A stretch of DNA of 64,000 nucleotides from Geodermatophilus tzadiensis (GCF_003002915.1 NZ_PVTG01000015.1:1-64000), one strand, 5' to 3'. Shown: positions 1-12,446, counted from the first letter of the stretch. Made by a program: numbers and translations. The notes: generated from the letters alone by a model not told the origin.

Positions 1-110
1 CGGGGTTACTACTTGGCACTGACTTTCGGCACGCTGTTGAGTTCTCAAGGAGCGGACGCACACCAACTCGACCCTCTCGGGTGTCCTCGGTGGCTGCTTG
101 TCCCACTCTA
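1..110 (-). promoter_or_regulatory. rRNA operon leader, upstream of a 16S gene outside the window
   Basis: Read on the minus strand, this stretch contains TTGAGAACTCAACAGCGTGC followed by AAAGTCAGTGCC. From memory this is the block found in pre-16S leaders of actinobacterial rRNA operons, where the TTGAGAACTC part is boxA-like and belongs to the antitermination and processing region. The 16S gene should begin just left of position 1. A possible -10 hexamer, TAGAGT, lies at 105-110, but I see no good -35, so the exact promoter is uncertain. The leader directly follows dapB on the same strand. Confidence 0.7.
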
Positions 111-243
111 CGCCGTCTCACGGAGGTCTGCACCGCTGGGGTGCTCTCCGCGGGCCTCTCGGCCCCGTCCGGCGCGAAGAGAACAGTACACCACCTCCGG
201 GGGTCGTGCACGCGGGGTCTCCGTCACACCGGGGGCGCTCCGG

Positions 244-2911
<2,668 letters not shown>

Positions 2912-5372
2912 CGGCGTCAGCGCCGTCGCCGGCGGCCTCGGCGGCCACCGGGACGAGGCTGATCTTGCCCCGGGCGTCGATGTCGGTGATCTCGACCTGC
3001 AGCTTGTCGCCGACGTTGACGACGTCCTCGACCTTGCCGATGCGCTTGCCGCCACCGAGCTTGCTGATGTGGACCAGGCCGTCCTTGCCCGGCAGCAGCG
3101 AGACGAAGGCGCCGAACGGCGTGGTCTTGACGACCGTGCCGAGGAAGCGCTCCCCGACCTTCGGCATCTGCGGGTTGGCGATGGCGTTGATGCGGTCCAC
3201 CGCGGCCTGGGCCGAGGGGCCGTCGGAGGCGCCGACGTAGATCGTGCCGTCGTCCTCGATGGTGATGTCGGCGCCGGTCTCGTCCTGGATCGAGTTGATC
3301 ATCTGGCCCTTGGGGCCGATGACCGCGCCGATCTTGTCGACCGGGATGCGCACCGTGGTCACGCGCGGGGCGTACGGGCTCATCTCGTCGGGGGCGTCGA
3401 TGGCCTCGTTCATCACGTCGAGGATGTGCAGCCGGGCGGCGCGGGCCTGGGTCAGCGCCTGGGCGAGCACGTCGGACGGGATGCCGTCGAGCTTGGTGTC
3501 CAGCTGCAGGGCCGTGACGAAGTCCTTGGTGCCGGCGACCTTGAAGTCCATGTCACCGAAGGCGTCCTCGGCGCCGAGGATGTCGGTCAGCGCGACGTAC
3601 TCGGTCTTCCCGTCGACCTCGTCGGACACCAGGCCCATCGCGATGCCGGCGACCGGGGCGCGCAGCGGCACACCGGCGTTGAGCAGCGACAGGGTGGAGG
3701 CGCAGACCGAGCCCATCGACGTCGAGCCGTTGGAGCCCAGCGCCTCGGACACCTGCCGGATCGCGTAGGGGAACTCCTCGCGGTCGGGCAGCACCGGCAG
3801 CAGCGCCCGCTCGGCGAGCGCGCCGTGGCCGATCTCGCGCCGCTTGGGCGAGCCGACGCGGCCGGTCTCGCCGGTGGAGTACGGCGGGAAGTTGTAGTTG
3901 TGCATGTAGCGCTTGCGCGTCTCGGGCGACAGCGTGTCCAGCTGCTGCTCCATGCGGAGCATGTTCAGCGTGGTGATGCCCAGGATCTGGGTCTCGCCGC
4001 GCTCGAACAGCGCCGAGCCGTGCACCCGCGGGACGACCTCGACCTCGGCCGACAGCGGCCGGATGTCGGTGACGCCGCGGCCGTCGATGCGGACCTTGTC
4101 GCGCAGGATGCGCTGGCGGACGACCTTCTTGGTGACGGCGCGGAAGGCGGCCGACACCTCCTTCTCACGGCCGGCGAACTGCTCGGCCAGCGAGGCGGTG
4201 ACCTCGTCCTTGAGCGCGTCGGTGGCGTCGTTGCGCTCCTGCTTGCCGGCGATCGACTGCGCCTGGGTCAGCCGCTCGAGGGCGGCGGACTCGACGGCGG
4301 CGTAGACGTCGTCGGAGTAGTCGAGGAAGCGCGGGAACTCCGCGACCGGCTTGGCGGCCTTCTCGGCCAGCGCCGACTGCGCCTCGCACAGCGCCCGGAT
4401 GAACGGCTTGGCCGCCTCGAGGCCCTGCGCCACGACCTCCTCGGTCGGGGCGGACGCGCCGCCGGCGACCAGCTGGATCGTCTTCTCGGTGGCCTCGGCC
4501 TCGACCATCATGATCGCCACGTCGCCGTCGGGCAGCAGCCGGCCGGCGACGACCATGTCGAAGACGGCGTCCTCGAGCTCGGAGTGCGTCGGGAAGCCGA
4601 CCCACTGGCCGTCGACGAGCGCGACGCGGGTGCCGCCGACCGGGCCGGAGAACGGCAGGCCCGACAGCTGGGTCGAGGCGGAGGCGCCGTTGATCGCCAG
4701 CACGTCGTAGAGGTGGTCGGGGTCGAGCGCCAGCACGGTGATGACGACCTGGACCTCGTTGCGCAGGCCCTTGGCGAAGGTCGGGCGCAGCGGGCGGTCG
4801 ATGAGCCGGCAGGTGAGGATGGCGTCCTCGCTGGGCCGGCCCTCGCGGCGGAAGAACGAGCCGGGGATGCGCCCGGCGGCGTACATGCGCTCCTCGACGT
4901 CGACCGTCAGCGGGAAGAAGTCGAAGTGCTCCTTGGGCTGCCGGCCGGCCGTGGTGGCCGACAGGAGCATGGTGTCGCCCGTGGTGACGACGACCGAGCC
5001 GGCGGCCTGCTTGGCCAGCCGCCCGGTCTCGAAGGTGATGCTGCGGCTGCCGCGGCTGCCGTTGTCGATGACGGCGGTGGCGGTGGTGACGCCGTCCTCG
5101 GGGTCGTACTCGGCAGCCACGCCGTTGGTGGCCTGGCTGCCCTGGGTGGTGGGTGCGGACACGTCGTCCTCTTCCTGCGTCGCATGCGGCGACGTCCTCT
5201 TCGTGGCGTCCTGCGCCGGACTGCTGCCGGGTGACCGGTCTTCGATCGAAGCCCACGGGGTCGGTTCCCTCCGTCGCGGAGGGGCACACCCGGGGGCCAC
5301 CACCGAGGACCGACCAGCGTCGGGGCGCGCGGCGGGGCGCCGGGGCTCGCGGGGCGGGTGCCCCACGAGAGA

Positions 5373-5399
5373 GGGGACCGTCCCGGCGGGACGGCCCCC
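5373..5399 (-). terminator. Hairpin between rpsO and pnp
   Basis: The arms GGGGACCGTCCC and GGGACGGCCCCC pair over 12 positions with one mismatch around a 3-base loop. It starts 8 bases downstream of the rpsO stop and has no clear T-run. In enterobacteria this gap carries a partial rpsO terminator and an RNase III site used in pnp autoregulation, so either role is possible here. Confidence 0.6.
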
Positions 5400-5406
5400 T
5401 CCGGGG

Positions 5407-5676
5407 TCAGCGGCGCAGACCGAGCCGCTCGATGAGCGAGCGGTAGCGGTTGATGTCGGTCTTCGCCAGGTAGTTCAGCAGCCGGCGACGGCGGCCGACC
5501 AGGAGCAGCAGGCCCCGGCGGCTGTGGTGGTCGTGCTTGTGCTGCTTGAGGTGCTCGGTCAGGTCGCTGATCCGGCGGGTGAGCATCGCGACCTGGACCT
5601 CGGGCGAGCCGGTGTCCCGCTCGACCGTCGCGTAGTCGGTCATGATCTGCTGCTTCGTCGCGCTGTCGAGCGCCAT
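5407..5676 (-). CDS. rpsO: 30S ribosomal protein S15
   Basis: Primary 16S rRNA-binding protein of the small subunit platform. The 89-residue protein begins [15 protein letters not shown] and contains [15 protein letters not shown] and [20 protein letters not shown], all characteristic of S15. The ATG at 5676 has an AGGAGG site 7 bases upstream. It sits between ribF and pnp as in most actinobacteria, and has its own probable promoter and structured leader (5706-5773). Confidence 0.98.
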   Translation of the reverse strand: MALDSATKQQIMTDYATVERDTGSPEVQVAMLTRRISDLTEHLKQHKHDHHSRRGLLLLVGRRRRLLNYLAKTDINRYRSLIERLGLRR

Positions 5677-5705
5677 GGACGGGCCTCCTGGCCAGGTCTC
5701 GTGTG

Positions 5706-5773
5706 GCCCCCGGTCTGACTCACGGGGGCAGGTGACACACACGTCGGGCGAGAGCCCGACCGCTCCGAGGCTA
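5706..5773 (-). promoter_or_regulatory. rpsO promoter and two-hairpin leader
   Basis: On the minus strand a -10-like TAGCCT lies at 5768-5773. Downstream are two hairpins: GTCGGGC/GCCCGAC with a 4-base loop (5743-5760) and GCCCCCG/CGGGGGC with a 10-base loop (5706-5729), followed by the S15 ribosome binding site. S15 commonly represses its own mRNA through leader structure, so an autoregulatory leader is plausible. No -35 element is evident. Confidence 0.45.
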
Positions 5774-5802
5774 CCAGCGGGCCGGCGGGGCCCCGGCGGC
5801 GA

Positions 5803-6771
5803 TCACCCGGCGGGGGGCAGCCCCAGCACGGCGCGGGTGCGCGCGACGTCGTCGGCCATGGTGGCGACCAGCTCGTCGACGCCGACGAAGGAGGTCATCG
5901 GCCGCAGCCGCTCGACGAACTCCACGCCGACGTGCTCGCCGTAGAGGTCGCCGGAGAAGTCGAGGACGTACGCCTCGACGGTGCGCCGGGTGCCCTGGAA
6001 GGTCGGGTTGGTGCCCACCGAGATCGCGGCGGGGCGGCTGTCGACGGTGCGGCCGGCGAGGTCCCGGACGACGAGGGAGCCGGCGTACACGCCGTCGGCG
6101 GGGATGGCCGTCCAGGGCGGGCTCTCCACGTTCGCCGTCGGGTAGCCCAGCTCGCGGCCGCGCCGGTCGCCGCGGACGACGACGCCGTCGACCCGGTGCG
6201 GCCGGCCCAGTGCGCGGGCCGCGCTGGCCATGTCGCCGGCCGCGACGCAGGCGCGGACGTAGGTCGAGGAGATGGTGACCTCGCCGTCGGCCGAGGCGTC
6301 ACCGGCGAGGGGCACGCCGTCCACGGCGAAGCCGAACCGGCGGCCCTCCTGGGTCAGCGTCTCGACGGTGCCGGCCGCCCTGTGCCCGTAGGTGAAGTTC
6401 TGCCCGACGACGACGGCGGCCGCGTGCAGGTTCTCCACCAGCACCTCGTGGGCGAACTCCTCGGGGGTCCACCGGCTGAACTCCTGCGTGAACGGCAGGA
6501 CGCACATCGCGTCGACGCCGAGGTCGGCGACCAGCTCGGCCTTGCGGTCGAGTGAGGTGAGGATGGCCGGGTGCGTCCCGGGGCGGACCACCTCGGTGGG
6601 GTGCGGGTCGAAGGTGACCAGCACGCAGGGCCGGCCGAGCGCGCGGGCGCGGGCCACCGCGGTGCCGATGAGCTCCTGGTGGCCGCGGTGGACGCCGTCG
6701 TACATGCCGATGGTGACCACCGTGCGGCCCAGGTCGCCGGGGGTCGCCGGCAGGCCCCGCCAGCGGCGCAC
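5803..6771 (-). CDS. ribF: Bifunctional riboflavin kinase/FAD synthetase
   Basis: Makes FMN and FAD from riboflavin and ATP in the cytoplasm. The N-terminal adenylyltransferase domain shows GMYDGVHRGHQ near residue 22 and ISSTYVR near residue 160; the C-terminal flavokinase domain shows GYPTANV and SVGTNPTF. The 322-residue length is typical. The start is a GTG at 6771 with GGGGGA just upstream. It lies upstream of rpsO on the same strand; the truB-ribF pairing usual in the family is broken here by ilvE and two small genes. Confidence 0.96.
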   Translation of the reverse strand: MRRWRGLPATPGDLGRTVVTIGMYDGVHRGHQELIGTAVARARALGRPCVLVTFDPHPTEVVRPGTHPAILTSLDRKAELVADLGVDAMCVLPFTQEFSRWTPEEFAHEVLVENLHAAAVVVGQNFTYGHRAAGTVETLTQEGRRFGFAVDGVPLAGDASADGEVTISSTYVRACVAAGDMASAARALGRPHRVDGVVVRGDRRGRELGYPTANVESPPWTAIPADGVYAGSLVVRDLAGRTVDSRPAAISVGTNPTFQGTRRTVEAYVLDFSGDLYGEHVGVEFVERLRPMTSFVGVDELVATMADDVARTRAVLGLPPAG

Positions 6772-6807
6772 GTCCCCCGCTCTCCCGTCCCCGCCCGACC
6801 GGGTCGC

Positions 6808-7947
6808 TCAGGCGACCCGGTGCAGCCAGCCGTGGGTGTCGGGCACCCGGCCGTGCTGGATGTCGAGCAGGTGCTCGCGCAGCCCCATGGTCACCGGGCC
6901 GGGCTCGCCGTCGCCCACGGTGAAGTCGCCGGTGCGGGCCTTGACCTCGCCGACCGGGGTGATGACGGCGGCGGTGCCGCAGGCGAAGGTCTCGGTGACC
7001 GTGCCGTCGGCGACGCCGGCGCGCCACTCGTCGACGCTGAACCGGCGCTCGGTGACCCGCATGCCGCGCTCGCGGGCGACGGCGATCAGCGAGTCGCGGG
7101 TGATGCCGGGCAGCAGCGTGCCGGTGAGCTCGGGGGTGACCAGCTCGGCGTCGTCGCCGGTGCCGAGGACGAAGAACAGGTTCATCCCGCCCATCTCCTC
7201 GACGTAGCGCTTCTCCACCGCGTCGAGCCAGACCACCTGGTCGCAGCCGGCCGCGATGGCCTGCTCCTGTGCGAGCAGGCTGGCGGCGTAGTTGCCGGCG
7301 CACTTGACGTCGCCGGTGCCGCCGGGCGCGGCCCGGATGTAGTCCTCGGAGAGGTACACCGACACCGGGTGGACGCCGCGCGGGAAGTAGGCGCCCGCCG
7401 GGCTGGCGATGACGAGGAAGAGGTACTCGTGGGCCGGCCGCACGCCGAGGAAGGGCTCGGTGGCCAGCTGGTAGGGCCGCAGGTACAGCGTCTGGTCGGG
7501 GCCGGTGGGCACCCAGTCGCGGTCGGCGTCGACGAGCGCGTCGACGGCGGCGATGAACGCCTCCTCGGGCACCGGCGGCATGGCCAGCCGGCGGGCGCCG
7601 CGGGCGAAGCGGGCGGCGTTGGCCTCGGGACGGAAGGTGGCCACGCTGCCGTCGGGCTGGGCGTAGGCCTTGAGCCCCTCGAAGATCGACTGCGCGTAGT
7701 GCAGGGCCGCGGTGGCCGGGTCGACCTGCAGCGGCGCGTAGGCGGTCAGCCGGGCGTCGTGCCACCCGCGGCCGGCGGTGTACCGGGCCACGAACATCGA
7801 GTCGGTGAAGTGCCGGCCGAAGCCGGGGTCGGCCAGCACCGCCTCGCGCTCGGCGGCCGGGCGGCGGGACACGTCCTCCACGGTCACCGGCACACCCTCG
7901 GAGAAGACCCGGGACGAGGTGCGGCTGTCGGCGAGCGTGTCGGTCAT
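6808..7947 (-). CDS. ilvE: Branched-chain amino acid aminotransferase
   Basis: PLP-dependent fold-type IV transaminase for the last step of leucine, isoleucine and valine synthesis and the first of their breakdown. The 379-residue protein has SIFEGLKAY, LYLRPYQLATE, and the cofactor lysine in GDVKCAGNYAASL; the C-terminal EVKARTGDFTVGDGEPGPVT matches the long (type II) IlvE group. The ATG at 7947 follows GGTGGGAGA; the 19-residue extension upstream is not needed. The gap before ribF is 36 bases, so the two may be co-transcribed. Confidence 0.95.
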   Translation of the reverse strand: MTDTLADSRTSSRVFSEGVPVTVEDVSRRPAAEREAVLADPGFGRHFTDSMFVARYTAGRGWHDARLTAYAPLQVDPATAALHYAQSIFEGLKAYAQPDGSVATFRPEANAARFARGARRLAMPPVPEEAFIAAVDALVDADRDWVPTGPDQTLYLRPYQLATEPFLGVRPAHEYLFLVIASPAGAYFPRGVHPVSVYLSEDYIRAAPGGTGDVKCAGNYAASLLAQEQAIAAGCDQVVWLDAVEKRYVEEMGGMNLFFVLGTGDDAELVTPELTGTLLPGITRDSLIAVARERGMRVTERRFSVDEWRAGVADGTVTETFACGTAAVITPVGEVKARTGDFTVGDGEPGPVTMGLREHLLDIQHGRVPDTHGWLHRVA

Positions 7948-8076
7948 GTCTCCCACCTGGGCGAGCTCGGGGCGGGACCGGCGGACGACCGGCCCGCCGC
8001 TCACAGTAGCGCCGGGCAGGGCGGCGGCCGGGAGCCGACCGCCGCCGCGGGCCGGGCGGGCCCGGTCCGGCCGGGG

Positions 8077-8400
8077 TCAGGGCCGGTCGGGCGCGGAGCT
8101 CTCGATCACCTCGTAGGACCACAGGTGGTGCGAGTCGCTGGCCGCGGGGGCCAGCTCGTCGCCGCCGCCGTCGTGCGCCCGGGCGAAGTCCTGGCCGTCC
8201 TCCCAGGCCCGGTAGGCCTCCTCGCTCGACCACCGCGTGTAGACCAGGTACTGGTCGGTGCCCTCCAGCGGGCGCAGCAGCTCGAACCACTCGAAGCCGG
8301 GGGTCTTCTCCACGGCGCCGGCGCGGCCGCGGAAGCGCTCCTCGAAGCGCTCCTGCGCGTGGGGCGGGACGCTGATCGCGTTGATCTTGACGACGCTCAT
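8077..8400 (-). CDS. Antibiotic biosynthesis monooxygenase (ABM) domain protein, HmoA-like
   Basis: A 107-residue single-domain protein. VVKINAISVPPHAQERFEER at the start, FEWFELLRP, then YLVYTRWSSEEAYRAW fit the dimeric ferredoxin-like ABM fold used by heme-degrading and quinone monooxygenases. The conserved Trp in YTRWSS and a His after it in SHHLW are present, but I cannot confirm a heme site. The ATG at 8400 has GGAAGGGGG upstream. It is divergent from the HAD gene. The fold is well supported, the substrate is not. Confidence 0.75.
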   Translation of the reverse strand: MSVVKINAISVPPHAQERFEERFRGRAGAVEKTPGFEWFELLRPLEGTDQYLVYTRWSSEEAYRAWEDGQDFARAHDGGGDELAPAASDSHHLWSYEVIESSAPDRP

Positions 8401-8471
8401 GGACGCCCCCTTCCCGGCGGCGCCACCCGCCAACCACTGCGGGGGTCCGCCGCCGGGGCGAGGATGGCGCG

Positions 8472-9152
8472 GTGACCCCGGAGAAGCGGCCCGGCGTGCT
8501 CCTCGACGTCGACGGCACCCTGCTCGACACCAACTACCTGCAGGTCCTGGCCTGGTGGCAGGCCTTCCGCGACACCGGGCACGACGACGTGTCCATGGCC
8601 GACTGCCACCGGTCGATCGGCATCGGCAGCGCCGAGCTGGTCACCCACCTGCTGGGGGACGACGCGGGTGACGTCGACGAGGTGATGGAGGCCAAGAGCC
8701 GCCGCTACGAGCCGCTGCGCGAGCAGGTGGCCGCCTTCCCGCGGGTCGACGAGCTGCTCGCCGCGTGCCGGGAGCGGGATCTGGCCGTGGTGCTGGCGAC
8801 CAGCGGCGAGGAGTCGGACCTGGAGTGGATGGTGCCGGCGATCGGCGGCGAGGACGTCGTCGACGGGTCGACGACGTCGGCCGACGTCGAGTCGGCGAAG
8901 CCGGCGCCGGACCTGCTGCGCACCGCCGCGGAGGCCCACGGCCTGGACCCCGACCGGACCGTCGCGGTCGGCGACACCATCTGGGACGTGCGGGCCGCCC
9001 GGGACGCCGGCTTCCCCTGCATCGCGCTGACCTGCGGCGGGATCTCGCGGCAGGAGCTGCTCGAGGAGGGCGCCGACGAGGTGTACGCCACCCCGGCCGA
9101 CCTGCTCGAGCACCTCGACGACTCACTGATCGGCAAGGTCGCCCGGGGCTGA
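8472..9152 (+). CDS. HAD-family hydrolase (phosphoglycolate phosphatase-like)
   Basis: A 226-residue soluble haloacid-dehalogenase hydrolase with motif I DVDGTLLDT at residues 12-20, motif II in ATSG, motif III Lys in ESAKPAPDLL, and motif IV GDTIWDVRAA. The helical cap between motifs I and II suggests a small phosphorylated metabolite as substrate. The GTG at 8472 is preceded by GAGGAT six bases away, which can be read as a Shine-Dalgarno or as the -10 of a leaderless promoter. It is the only plus-strand gene in the first 19 kb. Confidence 0.87.
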   Translation: MTPEKRPGVLLDVDGTLLDTNYLQVLAWWQAFRDTGHDDVSMADCHRSIGIGSAELVTHLLGDDAGDVDEVMEAKSRRYEPLREQVAAFPRVDELLAACRERDLAVVLATSGEESDLEWMVPAIGGEDVVDGSTTSADVESAKPAPDLLRTAAEAHGLDPDRTVAVGDTIWDVRAARDAGFPCIALTCGGISRQELLEEGADEVYATPADLLEHLDDSLIGKVARG

Positions 9153-9186
9153 CGGCGGACCCCCGAGCGGGGGCCGTCGCCGCGCC

Positions 9187-10104
9187 TCACCGCGGGAAGC
9201 CGACCGCGACGCGGGCGGTCGTCCCGGCGTCCTGCACCAGCGCGGCCAGCCGCCCGGCCGGGTCGAGCGCGGCCACCAGCCCGGGGCGGCCGGTGGCGGC
9301 GATCCGCTGCCCGTACCCCAGGGCGCGGGCCTCGTCGTCGGTGAGCCGGCGCTCCGGGTAGAGCGCCGTGGCGGCCTCGGGCAGGGACAGCACGCCCGGG
9401 CCCCCGCCGGCGGCGAGCGCGGCCGCGGCCTCCTCGACCGGCGCGGCCCGGGCGGTGGTGAACGGGCCCGAGGCGGTGCGGCGCAGCGCCGTCAGGTGGC
9501 CGCCGACGCCCAGCGCGGCCCCGGCGTCGCGGGCGATGGCGCGGACGTAGGTGCCGGCGGTGCAGGCCACGGTGACGTCGACGTCGACCAGGTCGGGGGT
9601 GGGCCGGGTGATCGCGTGCACGTCGATGCGGTGCACGGTGACCGAGCGCGGCTCGAGCACGACCTCCTCGCCGGCCCGCACGCGCTCGTAGCTGCGGCGG
9701 CCGTCCACCTTGACCGCGCTCACCGCCGAGGGCACCTGCTGCAGCGGCCCGGTCTGGCCGGCCAGTGCCGCGCGGACGGCGTCGTCGTCGAGGTGGGCGG
9801 CCGACGTCGTGGTCAGCACCTCGCCCTCCCGGTCGTCGGTGACCGTCGTCCGCCCGAGCCGGACGGTGGCCTCGTAGACCTTGTCCGAGCCGCCGAGGTG
9901 GCCCAGCAGCCGGGTGGCGGCGCCGACGCCGAGCACCAGCAGGCCGGTGGCCATCGGGTCGAGCGTGCCGGCGTGCCCGACGCGGCGCACCGACAGCACC
10001 CGCCGGGCCCGGGCGACGACGTCGTGCGAGGTCATCCCGCCGGGCTTGTCGACCAGCAGGACCCCCGGGGTCACGTCGGCGTCGGCGGCGCGGCGGCGGC
10101 TCAT
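9187..10104 (-). CDS. truB: tRNA pseudouridine-55 synthase
   Basis: Converts U55 of the T loop of elongator tRNAs to pseudouridine. The 305-residue protein has the catalytic aspartate in GHAGTLDPMATGLL, the early VDKPGGMTSHDVV, and RSYERVRAGEE, followed by a C-terminal PUA-like region. The ATG at 10104 overlaps the stop of the MATE gene as ATGA. It belongs to the infB-rbfA-nrnA-MATE-truB chain conserved across actinobacteria. Confidence 0.95.
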   Translation of the reverse strand: MSRRRAADADVTPGVLLVDKPGGMTSHDVVARARRVLSVRRVGHAGTLDPMATGLLVLGVGAATRLLGHLGGSDKVYEATVRLGRTTVTDDREGEVLTTTSAAHLDDDAVRAALAGQTGPLQQVPSAVSAVKVDGRRSYERVRAGEEVVLEPRSVTVHRIDVHAITRPTPDLVDVDVTVACTAGTYVRAIARDAGAALGVGGHLTALRRTASGPFTTARAAPVEEAAAALAAGGGPGVLSLPEAATALYPERRLTDDEARALGYGQRIAATGRPGLVAALDPAGRLAALVQDAGTTARVAVGFPR

Positions 10105-11450
10105 GCGCCCACCGTGGCAGGTGCGGTCAGCCACCTGTCCCCCGCCACCCGGGCCAGGACCGCGACCAGCCGCAGCGCGATGAACGCGGTCAGCCCGGTC
10201 CACACCCCGGCCAGGCCCCAGTCCAGCGGCCCGGACAGCAGCGACAGCGGCAGGAAGCCGACCAGGGCCGCGCCGACGGTCACCGTGCGCAGGTAGCCGA
10301 CGTCGCCGGCGCCCATGAGCACGCCGTCGAGGGCGAACACCACCCCGGCGAGCGGCTGGAAGCCGGCGAGGAACCACCACACCAGCCCGGCCTGCGCGCG
10401 GACGGCGGGGTCGTCGGTGAACAGCGGGACGACGAGGTCGCGGCCGGCCAGCAGCACCGCGGCGACCAGCACGCCGGTGCCCAGGCCCCACAGGGTCACC
10501 CGCCGGGCGGTGGCGCGGGCCTCGTCCGGCCGCCCGGCGCCGAGGGCGTGGCCGACCAGCGTCTGGGCGGCGATGGCGTAGGCGTCGAGGACCAGCGCGA
10601 GGAAGAGGAACAGCTGCAGGGCGATCTGGTGGGCGCCGAGGGCGGCCTGCCCGGTGCGCGCGGCGACGCCGGCGGCCACGAGGAAGGCCAGCTGCAGCAC
10701 GGTCGCGCGCAGCAGCAGGTCGCGGCCGAGCACCAGCTGCGCGCGGACGGCGGCCGGGCGGAACCGCCAGTCGGCGCCCTCGCGCAGCAGCGCGCGTACG
10801 AACAGCGCCGCGGTCAGCGACTGGCCGACGAGGTTGGCCACCGCGGAGCCCGGCAGGCCGAGGCCGGCCGGGTGCACCAGCAGCGGGCAGAGGACCAGGC
10901 TGAGCAGGCTCCCGGCGAGGACGAAGCGCACCGGGCGGCGCAGGTCCTGCACGCCGCGCAGCCAGCCGTTGCCGGCCAGGGAGACCAGCAGCAGCGGGGC
11001 GCCGCAGCCGGCGACCCGCAGCCACTGCTCCCCGGCCTCGGCCACCTCGCCGGGGCCGCCGGCCAGCGCCCGGGTCAGCGGGCCGGCCAGCAGCTGGAAC
11101 AGCAGCACGACGGCGGCACCGAGGAGCAGCGCCAGCCAGGTGGCCTGCACGCCCTCGGCGACGGCACCGGCCCGGTCGCCGGCCCCGGCCCGGCGCGCGG
11201 CGCGGGCGGTGGTGCCGTAGGCGAGGAAGTTCAGCAGCGCCGCGGCCCAGGCCAGCAGGCCGCCGCCGACGGCGAGCCCGCCGAGCGGGACGGTGCCGAG
11301 GTTGCCGACGACCGCGGTGTCGACGAGCAGGTACAGCGGCTCGGCGGCCAGGACCACGAGCGCCGGGACGGCCAGGCCCAGCACTGACGGGGACCGCCGC
11401 TCCCCCGCGGTCACGGCGCGGGGACCGCGGAACCGGCCCCGCGCAGTCAC
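10101..11450 (-). CDS. MATE family efflux transporter (DinF type)
   Basis: A 449-residue integral membrane protein with about twelve hydrophobic helices. EPLYLLVDTAVVGNLGTVPLGGLAVG near the N-terminus, with PLYLLVDTAVVG in helix 1, and GAHQIALQLFLFLALVLDAY in the second half are MATE signatures of the DinF subgroup. MATE pumps use a proton or sodium gradient to export drugs or metabolites; the cargo here is unknown. The GTG at 11450 overlaps the nrnA stop as GTGA. In mycobacteria dinF also sits between nrnA and truB. Confidence 0.92.
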   Translation of the reverse strand: MTARGRFRGPRAVTAGERRSPSVLGLAVPALVVLAAEPLYLLVDTAVVGNLGTVPLGGLAVGGGLLAWAAALLNFLAYGTTARAARRAGAGDRAGAVAEGVQATWLALLLGAAVVLLFQLLAGPLTRALAGGPGEVAEAGEQWLRVAGCGAPLLLVSLAGNGWLRGVQDLRRPVRFVLAGSLLSLVLCPLLVHPAGLGLPGSAVANLVGQSLTAALFVRALLREGADWRFRPAAVRAQLVLGRDLLLRATVLQLAFLVAAGVAARTGQAALGAHQIALQLFLFLALVLDAYAIAAQTLVGHALGAGRPDEARATARRVTLWGLGTGVLVAAVLLAGRDLVVPLFTDDPAVRAQAGLVWWFLAGFQPLAGVVFALDGVLMGAGDVGYLRTVTVGAALVGFLPLSLLSGPLDWGLAGVWTGLTAFIALRLVAVLARVAGDRWLTAPATVGA

Positions 11451-12442
11451 CACGCCGACGACAACCGCGTGCGGATCGCCTCGACGGTGCTCTCGCGGTC
11501 CTCGTGCGAGGTGAACCCGGCCGCGGCGCGGTGCCCGCCGCCGCCCAGGGCCATCGCCACCCGGGCGACGTCGGTGGCACCGCGCGAGCGCAGCGACACC
11601 GACCACGTGCCGTCGTCCTGGCCCTTGAGCACGCAGGCGACGTCGGCCTCGGCGGTGCTGCGGACGACGTCGACCAGCGCCTCGAGCTGCTCGCCGGGCA
11701 GGCCGTGCTCGGCGGCCTCGGCGGTGGTCGACCAGGTCCACACCAGGCCGCCGCCCACCTCGGGCTCGAGCGCCGCGCGGCCGGTCACCGCCGAGAGCAG
11801 GCGCAGCCAGCCGAAGGGGGCGGTGTCGAACAGCCGCCGGCTGATCGCGGCGTGGTCGATGCCGGTGCCGAGCAGCCGCGCGGCGAGGTGGTGGGTGTCG
11901 GGGCGGGTGCTGCCGAACCGGAAGGAGCCGGTGTCGGCGGCCAGCCCGGCGTAGAGCAGCGTGGCCAGCTCCGCGTCGAGGTCGACGCCCAGCTCGTCGA
12001 GCAGCGCGGCGACCAGCACCACGGTGGCCGGCGCGGCGGGGTCGACCTGGCGGACGTCGCCGAAGCCGGGGTTGCTGGCGTGGTGGTCGAGCACGACCGA
12101 CGTGCCGGCGCGCTCGAGCACCGCGGCCAGCTCCCCGAGCCGGCCCGGCGAGGCGGCGTCGAGGCCGACGAAGACGTCGGGCGCCGCCGGCACCGCGCTC
12201 GACGGCACCAGCCCCTCGGCGCCGGGCAGCCAGCCCAGCGACGCGGGCAGCGTGGGCGGGCCGGGGAAGGTGGCCAGCACCCGGGCGCCCCGGCGGCGCA
12301 GGCCCTCGGCGAGGGCGAGGGTGCTGCCGAGGGCGTCGGCGTCGGGCTGCACGTGCCCGGAGAGCACGACGGTGGCCCGGGCGTCGGCCGCCGCGGCCAG
12401 CACGGCGGCCGGGGTGCGCCCGGGTGTGGTCGGGACGGTCAC
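11447..12442 (-). CDS. nrnA: Bifunctional oligoribonuclease/PAP phosphatase, DHH family
   Basis: Degrades short RNA oligonucleotides (and pAp) to mononucleotides; actinobacterial members may also hydrolyse cyclic dinucleotides. The 331-residue protein carries the metal motifs HVQPDADALGS near residue 31, DHHASNPGFGD in the middle, and the C-terminal DHHA1 motif GGGGHRAAAGF. The GTG at 12442 lies 4 bases after the stop of the small acidic gene. It follows rbfA in the translation cluster as in other actinobacteria. Confidence 0.93.
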   Translation of the reverse strand: MTVPTTPGRTPAAVLAAAADARATVVLSGHVQPDADALGSTLALAEGLRRRGARVLATFPGPPTLPASLGWLPGAEGLVPSSAVPAAPDVFVGLDAASPGRLGELAAVLERAGTSVVLDHHASNPGFGDVRQVDPAAPATVVLVAALLDELGVDLDAELATLLYAGLAADTGSFRFGSTRPDTHHLAARLLGTGIDHAAISRRLFDTAPFGWLRLLSAVTGRAALEPEVGGGLVWTWSTTAEAAEHGLPGEQLEALVDVVRSTAEADVACVLKGQDDGTWSVSLRSRGATDVARVAMALGGGGHRAAAGFTSHEDRESTVEAIRTRLSSAW

Positions 12443-12446
12443 CGGG

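Noticed and set aside
6808-9152. ilvE, ABM and HAD genes as a transferred insert splitting ribF from truB
   Set aside because: Base composition and codon style match the surroundings and no repeat borders are visible.
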